The notes under the pieces are model-generated. The model searched no databases. It was given only the letters and a program-made list of their open reading frames with translations, and had not been told where the DNA came from. 64,000 bases of DNA from Streptacidiphilus rugosus AM-16. Lineage in GTDB: Bacteria > Actinomycetota > Actinomycetes > Streptomycetales > Streptomycetaceae. Of this stretch, positions 63,037-64,000 are shown one piece after another. The position numbers and the translations under genes are program-made. Position 1 is the stretch's first letter. The number at the start of each line of letters is the position of its first letter. The stretch is taken from assembly GCF_000744655.1 (NCBI RefSeq), contig NZ_JQMJ01000003.1, positions 62,001-126,000 on the forward strand. The letters are read 5' to 3'.

Positions 63037-64000
63037 CCACCGCACCCCTTGCCGAGACACGGTTCCTCTACGACGCGTCCAACGCCGTCGATCCGCTGGG
63101 CGACGCCGAGCGGGAGTCGGACGAGGGCCGCAAGCACAACAGGGCCAAGGTCGGCTCGGGCCGCCCGTCCTCCCTGCTGTACACGTACGGTCCGGGCGCG
63201 ATCATGGACCTTCCCCAGTTCACGGTCATGCCTTCCGGACTCGACGACTGGGACCGGATCTGGCGTCGCCGCGACGGCGTCCCGCAGATCCGTGCACCTC
63301 GGCTGCGTCAGGCCGTGGCGATGCTGTTGCGCTCACGGGATATCCAGCTGCGGCCCTTCCCCTGGCAGGCGAAGAAGATGAGCCTGTCCACCGAGGGCAA
63401 CGACCTGGGTGTGCCAGCCCGCGTGTTCCCGCAGTGGCTGCGATGCACCGGCTGCGACATGCTCGGCAGCCTCGCGCAGTTCGACTACCGCAACACCCAC
63501 CCCTACCGCACCGACCTGGCCTGCTTCGAGCACACCCGGTGCACCGGCCGAGCTGGTGACCGCATGCGCAGGCCGACCCGGCGCCCGGCGGTGCCGGCCC
63601 GCTACCTGCTTGCCTGCGTCGACGGTCATCTCGACGAGTTCCCCTACGAGCGTTGGGTCCATCAGGGCCAGCAATGCGACAAGGCAGAGTTCCCGGCGCT
63701 GAAGATGGTAGACCACACGGCCGGCAAGGGTGCCTCGGCCGTGATCCACTGCGAGTCCTGTGGCGCACGGCGGCCGATGAACGAGGCCCAGGGCGAAGCC
63801 GGACGGTCCAAGCTGCCGCGCTGCCGCGGGCGCCACCCGCACCTGGACGCGTTCGAGCCGAGCGGATGCGGAAACGACACCCGGCTGATGCTCGTCGGTG
63901 CCTCCAACCTGTGGTTCCCGGCGACGCACTCGATCATCGTGATGCCGGAGTCCTCGGAAGAGCGTAAGAGCGACCTCGCCGACCAGGTCCGCACTGCTCT
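63033..64000 (+). CDS. drmB: DISARM protein DrmB (DUF1998), 3' end outside window
   Basis: About 322 residues visible. GTG 63033 overlaps the drmA stop (GTGA). Typical opening LLYTYGPGAIMDLPQFTVMP, then cysteine pairs WLRCTGCDML and HCESCGARRPMNE that likely bind zinc. DrmB pairs with DrmA in the core complex. A drmC (phospholipase-D-like) gene is expected directly downstream but lies outside the window. Confidence 0.9.
   Translation, partial: MTTAPLAETRFLYDASNAVDPLGDAERESDEGRKHNRAKVGSGRPSSLLYTYGPGAIMDLPQFTVMPSGLDDWDRIWRRRDGVPQIRAPRLRQAVAMLLRSRDIQLRPFPWQAKKMSLSTEGNDLGVPARVFPQWLRCTGCDMLGSLAQFDYRNTHPYRTDLACFEHTRCTGRAGDRMRRPTRRPAVPARYLLACVDGHLDEFPYERWVHQGQQCDKAEFPALKMVDHTAGKGASAVIHCESCGARRPMNEAQGEAGRSKLPRCRGRHPHLDAFEPSGCGNDTRLMLVGASNLWFPATHSIIVMPESSEERKSDLADQVRTA

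Overview
The window is high-GC DNA with the strong third-position G/C bias, GTG/TTG starts and gene content of a streptomycete (Streptomyces, Kitasatospora or a close relative). No rRNA and no CRISPR array was seen. Three tRNA genes (Glu, Asp, Phe) at 21.08-21.36 kb separate a core-like left part from an accessory right part.

Left part (1-21 kb). After the 3' end of an SPFH/band-7 gene come a nucleotidyltransferase, a calcineurin-like phosphoesterase and a short promoter-driven unit at 2.54-2.79 kb that folds as a three-way junction and carries an almost full-length anti-16S Shine-Dalgarno match. From 2.8 to 17.4 kb lies what reads as one RiPP (ribosomally made, modified peptide) cluster, almost all on the minus strand: a 64-residue precursor, a large B12-type radical SAM enzyme, a zinc-ribbon/cyclase/AAA/TPR regulator, a cytosolic subtilisin, a GAF protein, an MFS exporter, an arginase-like ureohydrolase, a JmjC oxygenase and two or three regulators. 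A DEAD-box helicase with a repeated RGG-like tail, a lipoprotein and a small zincin follow.

Island (21.4-64 kb and beyond). Next to tRNA-Phe sits a complete Wadjet locus (jetABCD), then a tyrosine integrase with excisionase, an XRE repressor, a phage-style replication pair, a DUF2637 membrane protein, and MobC plus relaxase: an integrative, mobilisable element. From 38 to 49.5 kb runs a second biosynthetic-looking operon on the minus strand: a 34-residue polyproline mini-protein, a radical SAM enzyme with an unusual CX2CX2C cluster, a divergent phosphoketolase, an enolase-superfamily enzyme, a HAD hydrolase, a methyltransferase, a creatininase-type amidohydrolase, a PhyH dioxygenase and a Sua5-like protein, with a HATPase/XRE regulator pair at its head. 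I do not recognise its product. From 50 to 64 kb a PIN/ImmA pair precedes a class 1 DISARM system (drmD, drmMI, drmA, drmB); the window ends inside drmB.

The two most interesting candidates for undescribed biology are the arginase/JmjC/radical SAM RiPP cluster and the polyproline-peptide operon. Wadjet and DISARM are known systems. Their placement together on one tRNA-Phe island, and the PIN/ImmA pair in front of DISARM, are worth attention. All assignments come from reading the sequence; no database search was run.
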